This document shows, in pieces, positions 8,254-17,451 of a stretch of DNA of 64,000 nt. The notes beneath the pieces are model-generated. The model saw only the letters and a program-made list of their open reading frames with translations. It ran no database searches and was not told the DNA's origin. Numbering within the stretch: position 1 is the first letter of the stretch; each line of letters opens with the position of its first letter. Made by a program: the position numbers and the translations under genes. The DNA comes from Lacimicrobium alkaliphilum (GTDB lineage: Bacteria; Pseudomonadota; Gammaproteobacteria; Enterobacterales; Alteromonadaceae), in contig NZ_CP013650.1 in NCBI RefSeq assembly GCF_001466725.1, positions 3,224,001 through 3,288,000 on the forward strand. The letters run 5' to 3'.

Positions 8254-10962
8254 ATGCAATACAAATTATCCAGGCTCACTGCCGCCTGCCTGACCGCATT
8301 AATCAGTACCGGTACTTACGCCGATCAGGGCAACTTTGTTGGTACGCTCAGCGACAGTGCCAGACAGGTCTATTTTGAGGGCGCTCAGGTACGCATCAAA
8401 GAGCTCAACCTCACCACCACAACACGCCGCGACGGCAGCTTTCGCTTTAATAACCTGGATGCCGGTGCTTATACGCTGGAAATCTCCTACCTGGGTACCG
8501 CGCCGATCACAAGAACCATCCGCATCACCGACGATAAAACCTCGACCGGCGAGTTCACCTTAAGTGACAGCCGCACTGCCATTGAAGATGTAGTGGTGTA
8601 CGGCCAGCGTGCCGGTCAGGCCGGTGCCCTGAATATGCAGCGCAGCGCCGATAGCATTCAGTCTATCGTCTCCTCCGATGCCATCGGCCAGTTTCCTGAC
8701 CAGAACGTGGCCGAGGCCCTGCAACGTCTGCCCGGTTTATCCATTGAACGGGATCAGGGTGAGGGACGCTTTGTGGGGATCCGCGGGCTGGATCCTAATC
8801 TCAACAATGTCACGGTTAATGGTGTCAATATCCCCTCTCCGGAAGCCGGAGTCCGCTCAGTGGCGCTGGATGTGTTTCCCTCTGAACTGGTTGAAGGGCT
8901 GGTGGTATCCAAGTCCGTGACCCCGGACATGGATGCCGATGCTATAGGCGGCAGCATCGAGGTAAAAAGCTTAAGTGCCTTTGATCGCGCCGGTCAGTCC
9001 GCCAGCGTCACGGTGCAGGCCAGCCAGAACCAGCTAAGAGATAATACCAGTCCGAAAGTCTCAGCCAGCTACACCAACCGCTACGACTTAGGCAACCGCG
9101 CCGATGTGCTTGGCATTGCCGGCGCCGTCTCCTGGTCTGACCGGGATTTTGGCTCAGACAATATCGAAACCAACGGTGAAGATGAACTCGAACAGCGCCA
9201 TTACACGGTTAACCGCGAGCGTTTAGGTGCTGCGCTGAACATCGATTATCGCCCGGATTTTAACAACCAGTACTATCTTCGCACCCTTTACAGTGAGTTT
9301 TCCGACACCGAATTCAGACAGGCCAATGTATTTGTGTTCGACGGCGACGACTCTGAGATTGAACGGGAGTCCAAAGACAGATTCGAGGAACAGCAAATCT
9401 TCTCCGTTACCGCCGGTGGCGAACATCAGCGCCAACAATGGCTGTTTAGCTATCAGGCTGGGTACTCGGAATCCTCCGAAGAAGAGCCAGATGCCCTGTA
9501 TTATGTGTTTAAAACTGACGGTTTTGACATCAATTCAGATCTGCTCGGTCAGATCCCTGACCTTGAACAGGAAGCCGCCGTCTCACAGCTGAGCAACTAT
9601 GAGCTGGATGAAATCGAATTTGCCAATAACCTGTCTGAAGATAAGGAATACAGCCTTAAAGTCGATATCGCCAGGGATCTGACCTTCTCCGGCCATGCCG
9701 CACAGATCAAATTTGGCGGCAAGTATCGCAGCCGCGAAAAGCAACAGAATACCAATGTCACCTTCTTTGACGGTGATTTTGATGCTATTGACCCGGGTAT
9801 GTTCGCAGACGAGACGCCGGACTGGGGTCTGGGAAATTTTGGTCAGGGATTAGATAAAGACGCACTGCGCAGCTTTTTTAATGCCAATCGCAGCGACTTT
9901 GAGATTGCGCAACTGGACTCAGAGATCGAGTCTAACGGGGAATCTTTTATCAATGAGGAGGATATCTTTGCCGCTTACCTGATGGGTAAAATCGACATGG
10001 ATAACCTGCGTATTGTGGCGGGCCTGCGTTATGAAAAAACTGACTTCAGCACCTCAGGCCAGCGGGTGGAACTGGTAGAAGATGAGCTCAACGATATTGA
10101 ACAGGTGATCAATACCCCCTGGCATGTAGAGCAAGATTACGACTACCTGTTGCCGAGCCTGAATATGCGCTATGCCATCAATGAAAACCTGCTAGCCCGC
10201 TTCGCCTATACTCAGACCGTGGCCCGACCCAAATTCGAAGAGTCGGCAGCTTTTCAGATCATCGAGTCCAAGACCGAAGAGAATGACGATGGCGGTTACG
10301 ATACCGAACGCGAAGCCGAAGTCGGCAACCCGCAATTAAAACCCTTCGAGTCAGATAACATCGACCTTTCCATTGAATATTATCCCGGTGGCATCGGCGT
10401 ATTATCGGCGGGCTACTTTTATAAAGACATCAGTAACTTCGTTGTCTTCGCTGATGTCGCCAACCTGCCCGAGTGGAATGGCTTTGATGAGGTGATCCAG
10501 CCCGTCAATGGTGAAGATGCCACATTACAGGGAGTTGAGCTGGCCTGGGTAAAAACCTTCGACAGCGGTCTGTTACTGGCGGCTAATGCCACCTTTTCTG
10601 ATTCTGAGGCGGTGACTCTGCTTGATGGTGAGCGTTTCGAAACCTCACTACCCAACCAGTCTGACCGGGTCGGCAATATCACGGTAGGTTATGAAGATAA
10701 TCAGTGGAGCCTGCGCCTGACCATGACCCACAAGAGTGAGAATCTTGAAGAGATCGACGGCGATATGCTGCTGATGGAAGACAGCCACCAGCAGGTGGAT
10801 TTTTCCGGAAAATACTATATCAACCAGAATATGCACCTGTATCTGAACGCTATCAATATTACTGATGAGCCCTTTTACGCCTATTTTAATCAGCGCAGCC
10901 GCAACGCCCAGTATGAAGAGTATGGCCGTACCTTCGAACTCGGCTTCAGTTGGAACATGTAA
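8254..10962 (+). CDS. TonB-dependent receptor, probable phytate/organophosphate importer
   Basis: This 902-residue outer-membrane receptor begins with a signal peptide (1-23, ending at TYA). A carboxypeptidase-regulatory-like beta domain follows (about 26-110), then the plug with the TonB-box-like EDVVVYGQ (about 112-119), FPDQNVAEALQRLPGLSIER and IRGLDPNLNNVTVNG, then a 22-strand type barrel ending in an aromatic-rich FELGFSWNM. This is the TonB-Xanth-Caul receptor family. The next gene, 11 nt downstream, is a beta-propeller phytase and the third is a phosphoesterase, with a PHO box upstream. The receptor therefore probably takes up phytate or its partly dephosphorylated products across the outer membrane. 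Substrate is inferred from context only. Confidence 0.9.
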   Translation: MQYKLSRLTAACLTALISTGTYADQGNFVGTLSDSARQVYFEGAQVRIKELNLTTTTRRDGSFRFNNLDAGAYTLEISYLGTAPITRTIRITDDKTSTGEFTLSDSRTAIEDVVVYGQRAGQAGALNMQRSADSIQSIVSSDAIGQFPDQNVAEALQRLPGLSIERDQGEGRFVGIRGLDPNLNNVTVNGVNIPSPEAGVRSVALDVFPSELVEGLVVSKSVTPDMDADAIGGSIEVKSLSAFDRAGQSASVTVQASQNQLRDNTSPKVSASYTNRYDLGNRADVLGIAGAVSWSDRDFGSDNIETNGEDELEQRHYTVNRERLGAALNIDYRPDFNNQYYLRTLYSEFSDTEFRQANVFVFDGDDSEIERESKDRFEEQQIFSVTAGGEHQRQQWLFSYQAGYSESSEEEPDALYYVFKTDGFDINSDLLGQIPDLEQEAAVSQLSNYELDEIEFANNLSEDKEYSLKVDIARDLTFSGHAAQIKFGGKYRSREKQQNTNVTFFDGDFDAIDPGMFADETPDWGLGNFGQGLDKDALRSFFNANRSDFEIAQLDSEIESNGESFINEEDIFAAYLMGKIDMDNLRIVAGLRYEKTDFSTSGQRVELVEDELNDIEQVINTPWHVEQDYDYLLPSLNMRYAINENLLARFAYTQTVARPKFEESAAFQIIESKTEENDDGGYDTEREAEVGNPQLKPFESDNIDLSIEYYPGGIGVLSAGYFYKDISNFVVFADVANLPEWNGFDEVIQPVNGEDATLQGVELAWVKTFDSGLLLAANATFSDSEAVTLLDGERFETSLPNQSDRVGNITVGYEDNQWSLRLTMTHKSENLEEIDGDMLLMEDSHQQVDFSGKYYINQNMHLYLNAINITDEPFYAYFNQRSRNAQYEEYGRTFELGFSWNM

Positions 10963-10973
10963 AAGGAAAAAGC

Positions 10974-12890
10974 ATGAAAAATCTGACCACAATACTACTG
11001 ATGTCACTGCTGCCTGTAGCGGGTTGCAGTGCTACTGACCAGCCGCCGGATTCTGTACTGACAACGGCGCCGCTCTATACCCAACCTGTGCTTAAGGGCA
11101 AACGGGGCCTGATGTTACCCGACCAGCAGTCAAAATGGTTGCTCACCAGTGAAGCCGATGGCCTGTTGCTAATCGGCCAGCAAGGAACAAAGCTCGGCGA
11201 ATATGCTGGTAATTTTGAGACCCTGTCAGTGCGTCAGGATGTTCGGCTCGATGGTCAGAACACCGTTCTGGTTGCCAGTATCGACAATGAACAGGGGGAT
11301 ATTAAGCTACTGAGCCTTGATCAGAGCGGTGTCTTTAGCCTGCAGGCCAGTCTGCCTGTTGAGTTGGCTCAGGCTGAGGCCCTGTGCCTGTTCCGTCAGC
11401 CACAGGGACATATCTCCCTGTTTGCCGCCGATGCGCTGGGTCAGGTGCACCAGTTTATGGTTTATAATGCCAAAGCCCAGCAAATCATAACGCAGAAGGT
11501 GCGCAGTTTTACCGGCGTTCCTGAGGTACAGGCCTGTGCAGTGGATGATAACAATCAATTGCTGTATCTGGTCGAGGGCAATGTGGGTGTATGGCAATAC
11601 AGTGCCGATGCGGAATCCGACCCGGTTCGCCAACCTGTCGCCCTGGCCGCCCCTTTTGGCTCACTGACAGGGGGAGTGACCGATGTCTCTGTGACTGTGG
11701 ATGGCTCAATCTGGATCACCACCCCTGAAGTTCAGCAGCTGCATCTGATTCAGCCCCAGAACGGCTTAAAGCAGGTCTTTGTTATTGATACCCTGCAGGA
11801 GCCGGAAACCATCAGTGTCAACTGGCATCTGGGCCAGTTCTACGGACTGGTGTTTGACGCAGATAAAGACAGCTATCTGCAACTGGCGATTGAGAACGTT
11901 GCAGCACAGCCGCAAGCAGGCTTGAAGCGACCGCCAACACTCAACGCAGATATACAGACCGACCCTGTCGCGCGTTTCGGTGATGCCGCTGACGATCCGG
12001 CTGTCTGGATTGATCAACACAACCCGGCCAACAGCCTGATTCTGGGCACCGATAAGCGGGCCGGACTGATGGTGTACTCCCTCGACGGCAAGCTGCTGCA
12101 AAGTCTGGAGGTGGGACGGGTGAACAATGTGGATGTGCGTCAGCACAGCGCCATTGATAATCACAGTAATACCCTGATTGCGGCCAGTAACCGCACCACC
12201 AACAGCATCAGCTTGTTTGATCTGGATGCGCAGCAACAGGTTCGCCATATGGGGGATATCGCCACGGATCTGACTGAGATTTATGGCCTGTGTATGTACC
12301 AGTCAGCCTCAGGCAGCTATTTATTTGTGAATGACAAAGACGGCACCTATCAGCAATACCGTATCGATGCCACGTCCCCCAAACCCACAGCACAAAAGGT
12401 CAGGGAGTTTAGCCTGCCCAGCCAGCCTGAGGGCTGCAGCGCTGATGACAACAGCGGCCAGCTGTATATGGGAGAAGAAAAAGCCGGTATCTGGAAAGTA
12501 CAAGCGGAGCCAAATCCATCTGCTGAACCTGAGCTGATCGCCCGGGTCGGCGAAGTATTAAAAGACGATGTGGAAGGCATGGAAGTCTATCACGGTGAGC
12601 GTGCCAGCTATCTGGTGGTGTCCAGCCAGGGTAACGACAGCTTTGTGGTGTATGGCCTGTGGGATGGTTATCCGGTACTGACCAACTTCCGTATCGATAT
12701 GGACCTGAGCAAGGGCATCGACGGGGTTTCAGAAACCGACGGCCTGACCGTCACCCCTGTGGCACTGCCCGGCTATCCACAGGGCCTTCTGATTGTACAG
12801 GATGGCCGCAACCGTATGCCCCAGCAACCACAAAATTTTAAACTGGTGGACTGGCGCCAGGTACAAGCACTGATAGATCAGAGCCACTAA
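10974..12890 (+). CDS. Dual-domain beta-propeller phytase lipoprotein
   Basis: The start is ATG 10974 with AAAAGGA upstream, giving 638 residues. The N-terminus is a lipoprotein signal (LLPVAGC, lipid Cys at about 18). The C-terminal half (about 325-635) is a beta-propeller phytase: DDPAVWID, GRVNNVDVR, ASNRTTNSI, PEGCSADD, YMGEEKAGIW, DDVEGMEVY, VVSSQGNDSF and SETDGLTVTP correspond to the calcium- and phosphate-binding segments of the family. The N-terminal half is a weaker, degenerate propeller repeat, as in known dual-domain phytases. These enzymes remove phosphate from calcium-phytate. The lipid anchor suggests it works at the outer membrane or in the periplasm beside the receptor upstream. 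Confidence 0.9.
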   Translation: MKNLTTILLMSLLPVAGCSATDQPPDSVLTTAPLYTQPVLKGKRGLMLPDQQSKWLLTSEADGLLLIGQQGTKLGEYAGNFETLSVRQDVRLDGQNTVLVASIDNEQGDIKLLSLDQSGVFSLQASLPVELAQAEALCLFRQPQGHISLFAADALGQVHQFMVYNAKAQQIITQKVRSFTGVPEVQACAVDDNNQLLYLVEGNVGVWQYSADAESDPVRQPVALAAPFGSLTGGVTDVSVTVDGSIWITTPEVQQLHLIQPQNGLKQVFVIDTLQEPETISVNWHLGQFYGLVFDADKDSYLQLAIENVAAQPQAGLKRPPTLNADIQTDPVARFGDAADDPAVWIDQHNPANSLILGTDKRAGLMVYSLDGKLLQSLEVGRVNNVDVRQHSAIDNHSNTLIAASNRTTNSISLFDLDAQQQVRHMGDIATDLTEIYGLCMYQSASGSYLFVNDKDGTYQQYRIDATSPKPTAQKVREFSLPSQPEGCSADDNSGQLYMGEEKAGIWKVQAEPNPSAEPELIARVGEVLKDDVEGMEVYHGERASYLVVSSQGNDSFVVYGLWDGYPVLTNFRIDMDLSKGIDGVSETDGLTVTPVALPGYPQGLLIVQDGRNRMPQQPQNFKLVDWRQVQALIDQSH

Positions 12891-12952
12891 CAGCAAGTTA
12901 GGACAGTTTGCCCCTGCTCTCAGGGGCATAAACACAAAGGATAAGAAATAAA

Positions 12953-13828
12953 ATGAAACCACTCACAGTATTGCTGTCTGCCTTGCTGGCAAATCTGTTG
13001 CTGATCAGCAGCGCCCTGGCTGACAGCAACAATAAACCGGAAGTCGCCCTGCGCTTTGCGGTATTAGGCGACGCCGAGCCCAGGCCGCTGCCAGAGTTTC
13101 CCAATCTGGCCCGTGCCGTGGAGGATTTGAACCTGCTGGCAAAGCAGCAACGACTGGACTTTGTATTGGGTGTGGGTGACCTGCCCCACAAAGGCACGAT
13201 GATTCAGTACCAGAATATCACTCCGGTGCTACAGAAGCTGACGCTGCCTTTCTATCCCATTATGGGCAATGAGGAACATGGCGCAGAGAATGGGACAGAG
13301 CGATTCTTAGACTTTGCCAATCAGTGGAATCAGGGCAAAACCACCATCAGTTCAAGCAAATATGTGCTGGAGTTTGAGCAACTGGCGCTGGTGATGGCCT
13401 CGCCGGATCATGGCCGTGATTTTAATGAACAGGGTGTAGACTGGATCCTCGAACAATTCAGGGAACTGCATCCTAAACCTGTGTTACTGGTGGTCCATGG
13501 GGCACAGACCGGTGTGTATCCTGAGCGGGCCGATAAGGGCATTACTCACCCAAAGTTTGCTGAGGTTACTGCACAGCCCAATCTGGCTGCAGTTATCTCC
13601 GGAGACTTACATATGGATATGGACAGGGTGAACCATTCCAAACAAATCAGCCAGGTTCATTATCTGCATATTCCGGCACTGGAGCGCACTAAAATACCCG
13701 ATGAGAGCAATCACTCGCCGATGTTCCGGGTATTGACTATAGATGCTTCAGGCCAGGTGAGGGTTGACACTTATGCGGTTGGTAATCCCGGGCCCCTAAG
13801 CAGGCATCATTACCATTTCAGCCTGTAA
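12953..13828 (+). CDS. Periplasmic calcineurin-like metallophosphoesterase
   Basis: The protein has 291 residues with a cleavable signal peptide (about 1-23, ending SALA). Metal-binding blocks are visible in order: FAVLGDAE (about 34-41), GVGDLPHKG, MGNEEHG, VVHGAQTG and SGDLHMDMD. These correspond to the D-x-H/GD/GNHE/H/GH motifs of the calcineurin fold with several substitutions (DAE for DxH, GNEEH for GNHE, GDLH for GHxH), so metal choice may differ from the classical enzymes. As third gene of the phytase operon it probably removes phosphate from inositol phosphate intermediates or another phosphoester in the periplasm. Confidence 0.82.
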   Translation: MKPLTVLLSALLANLLLISSALADSNNKPEVALRFAVLGDAEPRPLPEFPNLARAVEDLNLLAKQQRLDFVLGVGDLPHKGTMIQYQNITPVLQKLTLPFYPIMGNEEHGAENGTERFLDFANQWNQGKTTISSSKYVLEFEQLALVMASPDHGRDFNEQGVDWILEQFRELHPKPVLLVVHGAQTGVYPERADKGITHPKFAEVTAQPNLAAVISGDLHMDMDRVNHSKQISQVHYLHIPALERTKIPDESNHSPMFRVLTIDASGQVRVDTYAVGNPGPLSRHHYHFSL

Positions 13829-13834
13829 CCATAT

Positions 13835-13856
13835 TGGCAGGCCACCGGGCCTGCCA
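13835..13856. terminator. Hairpin between convergent genes
   Basis: TGGCAGGCC (13835-13843) pairs with GGCCTGCCA (13848-13856) around a 4-nt loop. It lies 7 nt after the phosphoesterase stop and 13 nt before the convergent ketoacyl synthase stop. No T-tract follows on either strand, so terminator function is only likely. Confidence 0.5.
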
Positions 13857-13868
13857 GCGCAGCCCGCT

Positions 13869-14996
13869 CTATAGCTTTCTGATCACCAGAGAGCCGATAG
13901 AATACCCGGCGCCAAATGAGCACAGTACGCCGATATCGCCGGATTGCAGATCCTGATGATGCAGATTAAAGGCAATCATAGAGCCTGCTGAGGCGGTGTT
14001 GGCGTACTCATCCAGCACAATAGGCGCTTCATCTGCACTGGCATCACGACCCAACAGCTTTTTCACGATCAGCAGGTTCATATTGATATTGGCCTGATGC
14101 AGCCACCAGCGGCGCACATCAGCAACCACATAACCATATTGTTGCAGATGTTCCTGCAAATGAGCAGCGGCCATGGGGCAGACTTCTTTAAATACGCTGC
14201 GGCCATTCTGGTGAAACAGCTTATCCGGGGCATAAGGGTCCACGTCCTGCGCCCGGCTCATAAAGCCAAAGTTTGAACGGATATTATTAGAATACTGGGT
14301 GACCGCTTTGGTGCCCAGGATCTCAAATTGATGCTCCCCCCTTGCTGTGTCCGCCCCTTCAATCACCATGGCCGTGGCCACGTCACCAAAGATAAAATGG
14401 CTGTCTCTGTCGCAGTAATTGACCTGTGGTGACACCAGCTCAGGATTGATCACCAGCACCGCACCTACAGTACCCGCCTTAATCATTTCATAGGCCCGGT
14501 GCAGACCAAAGGTAGCGGCTGAGCAGGCCACCAGCATATCGAAGCCGAAACCTTTTATCCCCAGAGCATCCTGAACTTCAATGGCGATAGCGGGATAGGC
14601 TCTTTGCGTGTAGGCACAGGATACGATCACCGCGCCAATATCCGCCGGGCTTTTATTGGCGGCTTGAAGCGCCTTTTTAGCCGCGGCCAGCGCGATTTCA
14701 GCCTGTTGGGATAATTCGTAATCGCTGCGTTGGGGGAATTTCGGCTTCATGCGGTCAATATCCAGCACCCCTTCTTTGCTGTAAACATACCGGCTTTTGA
14801 TACCCGAAGCCTTTTCAATAAACCCGGCACTGGATTGGGGTTTGGCAGTCAGCTCACCGCGCTCAATCTGCGCATGATGTTGCTGATTATATTGCTCAGC
14901 CCATGCGTTATAACTTTCTACCAGTTCAGCATTGGTGATCTTGTGATCCGGGGTCCACAGACCGCTGCCACTGATAACTACAGATTTTGAAGACAT
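13869..14996 (-). CDS. Beta-ketoacyl-ACP synthase III (FabH-like)
   Basis: This 375-residue thiolase-fold enzyme has all three expected catalytic residues: Cys in MLVACSAATFGLHR (about 178), His in WLHQANINMN (about 297) and Asn in DEYANTASAGS (about 330). It is longer than E. coli FabH (317), with the extra length near the N-terminus (about 25-70). Such FabH paralogues use acyl-CoA or acyl-ACP primers for fatty-acid or related condensations. There is no acyl-carrier or Ole-type partner nearby and it stands as a single gene, so the exact substrate is unknown. A long hairpin lies upstream, between it and the next minus-strand gene. Confidence 0.87.
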   Translation of the reverse strand: MSSKSVVISGSGLWTPDHKITNAELVESYNAWAEQYNQQHHAQIERGELTAKPQSSAGFIEKASGIKSRYVYSKEGVLDIDRMKPKFPQRSDYELSQQAEIALAAAKKALQAANKSPADIGAVIVSCAYTQRAYPAIAIEVQDALGIKGFGFDMLVACSAATFGLHRAYEMIKAGTVGAVLVINPELVSPQVNYCDRDSHFIFGDVATAMVIEGADTARGEHQFEILGTKAVTQYSNNIRSNFGFMSRAQDVDPYAPDKLFHQNGRSVFKEVCPMAAAHLQEHLQQYGYVVADVRRWWLHQANINMNLLIVKKLLGRDASADEAPIVLDEYANTASAGSMIAFNLHHQDLQSGDIGVLCSFGAGYSIGSLVIRKL

Positions 14997-15062
14997 ATTG
15001 ATTCCGGTTAAGAATACTTTTCCCTAGCTTAACCAGTTACATCGATTTTGTCATGAAGGATG

Positions 15063-15094
15063 CCTCTGCTCCCGAATATAATCGGGAGCAGAGG
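15063..15094. terminator. 13-bp perfect hairpin, probable terminator
   Basis: CCTCTGCTCCCGA (15063-15075) pairs perfectly with TCGGGAGCAGAGG (15082-15094), loop 6 nt. It sits just past the stop of the minus-strand coiled-coil gene. There is no clear T-run, so it may instead be a processing or stability element. Confidence 0.55.
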
Positions 15095-15106
15095 GGTATG
15101 AGTTCT

Positions 15107-16036
15107 TCAGAACTGATAGGTGTTAACTTTGCCAAGCAAGGATTCTTTATCCAGCTTACCTGTGACACAGGCGCTGATATCCTTCTGGCTGAAAATATAA
15201 ATCTTATCCTGCCGGTTGCCTCGCTCTTCCTGTTGCGCGAAATCCTTGAGTACCACAGAGACCTTTTCGTTCTGAGGCAAGGACTTCAGTCCACTGCCAT
15301 ATTTGCACAGTGTATCGGCAAGGGTGTCTTCGAAGCGGGCCAGAAAGCTTTTGTATTGCTGTTGTCTGGCCTGACGCTTAAGTGCCAGCTGTTCGCGCTT
15401 CTCCTGTTCCATTTTTTGTGCCGAAGCGGTAAGTTCCTGTTTCTTTTGCTCCAGCTCACGCAGTTCCTTTCGCAGCTTTTCGCTCTGCTCCTCTATCTCT
15501 TTAAGCCGCTCACCATCGGCGTGGCGCTTTTCAAACTTCAGATCGGTCAGTCTGCGCTCACTTTCACGCATCTCCCAGGCCAGTTCCCGAACCTCTGATT
15601 TAAGTCGCTGCGTTTGCTCGGCCACCTGCTGCCACACTTCTGAGGCCTGCTCCATGGCATATTCGATGTTCTCTTCTATGGCCTGCTCATCGAAATCAAA
15701 ATTCACTTCAAAGTTTCCATGCTCACCATCAGGTGATGGCGGCATCGGCGGACGGGGTGCCAGACCGTCAAATAACTCACCAAAATTAAACCGGAATATC
15801 CGGCTGCCACTGCTGGCGACCAGTTCAAACACCACCCCCTGCCCGGCAAGATAAGTGGCGTCCACATCACTCACTTTTAATTGTCCGTCGGCATTGCTCT
15901 GCTCCAGGGCGGTTTGCATTATGCTCTGCATAATCTCCAGTTCCTGATGCAGCTCCTGCATGTTTAGCGTATTTGCGGCCACTGGCCCGGACAATAAAGC
16001 CGATAAGGTCACTGCCATTGCTGTCTTGTTCATCAT
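15107..16036 (-). CDS. Exported coiled-coil protein of the ECF sigma operon
   Basis: I do not recognise this protein. From ATG 16036 it has 309 residues. The start is uncertain: ATG 16033 has GAGGT at ideal spacing, and ATG 16051 overlaps the previous stop as TAATG. A signal peptide (ending PVAA) is followed by a small globular region (about 30-95, containing YLAGQGVVFEL), a Pro/Gly-rich linker, a long charged coiled coil (about 115-225, rich in Glu, Lys and Gln) and a C-terminal globular part with two Cys. It is the last gene of a sigma/anti-sigma operon, which suggests an envelope sensor or effector linked to that sigma factor. Confidence 0.75.
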   Translation of the reverse strand: MMNKTAMAVTLSALLSGPVAANTLNMQELHQELEIMQSIMQTALEQSNADGQLKVSDVDATYLAGQGVVFELVASSGSRIFRFNFGELFDGLAPRPPMPPSPDGEHGNFEVNFDFDEQAIEENIEYAMEQASEVWQQVAEQTQRLKSEVRELAWEMRESERRLTDLKFEKRHADGERLKEIEEQSEKLRKELRELEQKKQELTASAQKMEQEKREQLALKRQARQQQYKSFLARFEDTLADTLCKYGSGLKSLPQNEKVSVVLKDFAQQEERGNRQDKIYIFSQKDISACVTGKLDKESLLGKVNTYQF

Positions 16037-16050
16037 ATTTACCTCATTCA

Positions 16051-16701
16051 TTATTCATTCACTGAGCCAGGTTCCTGGCCTGGTGGCATAGCGGTTTCAT
16101 AGACCTGCTGTTGTATTTCATTCAGTTGTCGGGCGATATAGAGCTGATCATCGCTGCGCTGCTCGTTGACATACTTGATCAGTTCGGCAAAATCCTCGCG
16201 CCTCTCGGTACGACTGGAACTAAGCAGGTAGTTGGCCAGTTGCATATTGGCCTGCTGCTGACTCTGTTCCAGTTCACTCACATAGTCGGCAAGTTGCTGT
16301 TGTTGTTTTTGTTCAAAGTCGGCCAGCCGGCTGGCCACCTGACTGGTTATTTCCTGCTCCCGGCCTTTACCGGCAAAGCTGATCATCATGCCCTGTTCGT
16401 GCCACTGAATTTCAACCTGCAATAGCACCATCACAATCGCCAGCATTGACGTGGCGAAAGATAACGGCAGCCAGCCCCGCCAGGGTTGCGAAAGCTGTTG
16501 CTGGTGAGCGATGGCCTGAGGTTGCCATGAAGGCACAAATTGCGGGCGGTATTCATCGGCCGCCTGGCGAATATGTCTGGCTGTTGCCACCCGCTCAGCC
16601 AGTTCTTTATCCTCTGCCACCAGTTGATCAAACTGCTGTTGCTCGGCAGCATTCAGTTGTCTTTCCAGCCATAGTGCAAATAGTGCATCTTTGTCAGACA
16701 T
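16051..16701 (-). CDS. Probable anti-sigma factor, single-pass membrane protein
   Basis: The protein has 216 residues: a cytoplasmic N-terminal region of about 75 residues resembling the short helical anti-sigma type (ALWLERQLNAAEQQQFDQLV), one transmembrane helix (about 77-95) and a periplasmic Gln-rich coiled-coil tail. The start overlaps the sigma-factor gene by 8 nt and the stop overlaps the next possible start (TAATG), so the three genes are translationally linked. Order and topology fit a membrane anti-sigma factor that releases its sigma upon an envelope signal. No zinc-binding HxxxCxxC motif is present, so it is not a ZAS-type protein. Confidence 0.8.
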   Translation of the reverse strand: MSDKDALFALWLERQLNAAEQQQFDQLVAEDKELAERVATARHIRQAADEYRPQFVPSWQPQAIAHQQQLSQPWRGWLPLSFATSMLAIVMVLLQVEIQWHEQGMMISFAGKGREQEITSQVASRLADFEQKQQQQLADYVSELEQSQQQANMQLANYLLSSSRTERREDFAELIKYVNEQRSDDQLYIARQLNEIQQQVYETAMPPGQEPGSVNE

Positions 16702-17236
16702 CGGATACCTCCATTAAAACTCTCATTTTCCCCAGCGCGCTGTACAAACGGGATTTAATCGTATTGGTCGATACTTCCAGCTGCTGCGCAATTTCTTCAA
16801 AGGTAAACTGACCAAAAAATTTCAGTTCTATTACCGCCTTTTGCTCCAGTGGCAGCTTTTGCATGGCCGTTACTAACTCACGACTACGGGCGGTTTCAAA
16901 CGTCCATTGGCTGGCACATGCATCATGATCGACCAACTCCTCACCCTCATCGAGGTTCTGGTGATACCGTTTGCGCCGGTAAAACTCCACACAGCGGAAG
17001 TGAGCAATACGAAACAACCAGCTTTTGAAACTGCCCTCCGCCCGGTAACTTGCCAGGTTTCTGAACACAGATATAAATACCTCCTGCATCAGATCCATAG
17101 CGTCATCGGCATTGCCGGTCATACGCAGACCATAGTTATAGATTGCCTGTTCATAGCGCCTGATTAGCTTAAGCCAGGCTTTATTATTGCCAGCCAGCGC
17201 CTTGTGAATCAGGCTGGCATCACTTTGTGAAAACAC
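16694..17236 (-). CDS. ECF-type RNA polymerase sigma factor
   Basis: This 180-residue sigma-70 family protein has region 2 (about 17-90, with DAMDLMQEVFISVFRNL and GSFKSWLFRIAHFRC) and region 4 (about 122-175, with LPLEQKAVIELKFFGQFTFE and NTIKSRLYSALGKMR). Region 3 is absent, as in ECF sigmas. It is the first gene of a three-gene operon with an anti-sigma factor and an exported coiled-coil protein. The target regulon cannot be derived from this window. Confidence 0.93.
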   Translation of the reverse strand: MFSQSDASLIHKALAGNNKAWLKLIRRYEQAIYNYGLRMTGNADDAMDLMQEVFISVFRNLASYRAEGSFKSWLFRIAHFRCVEFYRRKRYHQNLDEGEELVDHDACASQWTFETARSRELVTAMQKLPLEQKAVIELKFFGQFTFEEIAQQLEVSTNTIKSRLYSALGKMRVLMEVSDV

Positions 17237-17363
17237 CTATGGCCGTTCCTTTTTATTTTTTATGATGATCAGATTATTGGCTTAGTTATAGAGTCGTTAA
17301 CTGCTGAAGAAAAGTTTGCCGGTTTTGAAAAAACTTTTTATTAAAAAATTAACCACTAAAGGC

Positions 17364-17437
17364 ACTGGATTCCCGCCAACTGCCGCGGGAAAGACCGCTC
17401 GTCATGCCCGAATGTTGTTATCGGGCATCCAGCGACC
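17364..17437. repeat. REP-like double hairpin (ATTCCCG / ATGCCCGA type)
   Basis: Two adjacent hairpins are visible: TTCCCG..CGGGAA (about 17370-17391) and ATGCCCGA..TCGGGCAT (17404-17428). It lies in the 431-nt gene-free stretch 17237-17667, which otherwise holds only the CGCAGAG repeats. Confidence 0.6.
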
Positions 17438-17451
17438 TTCAAGAAAATAAA

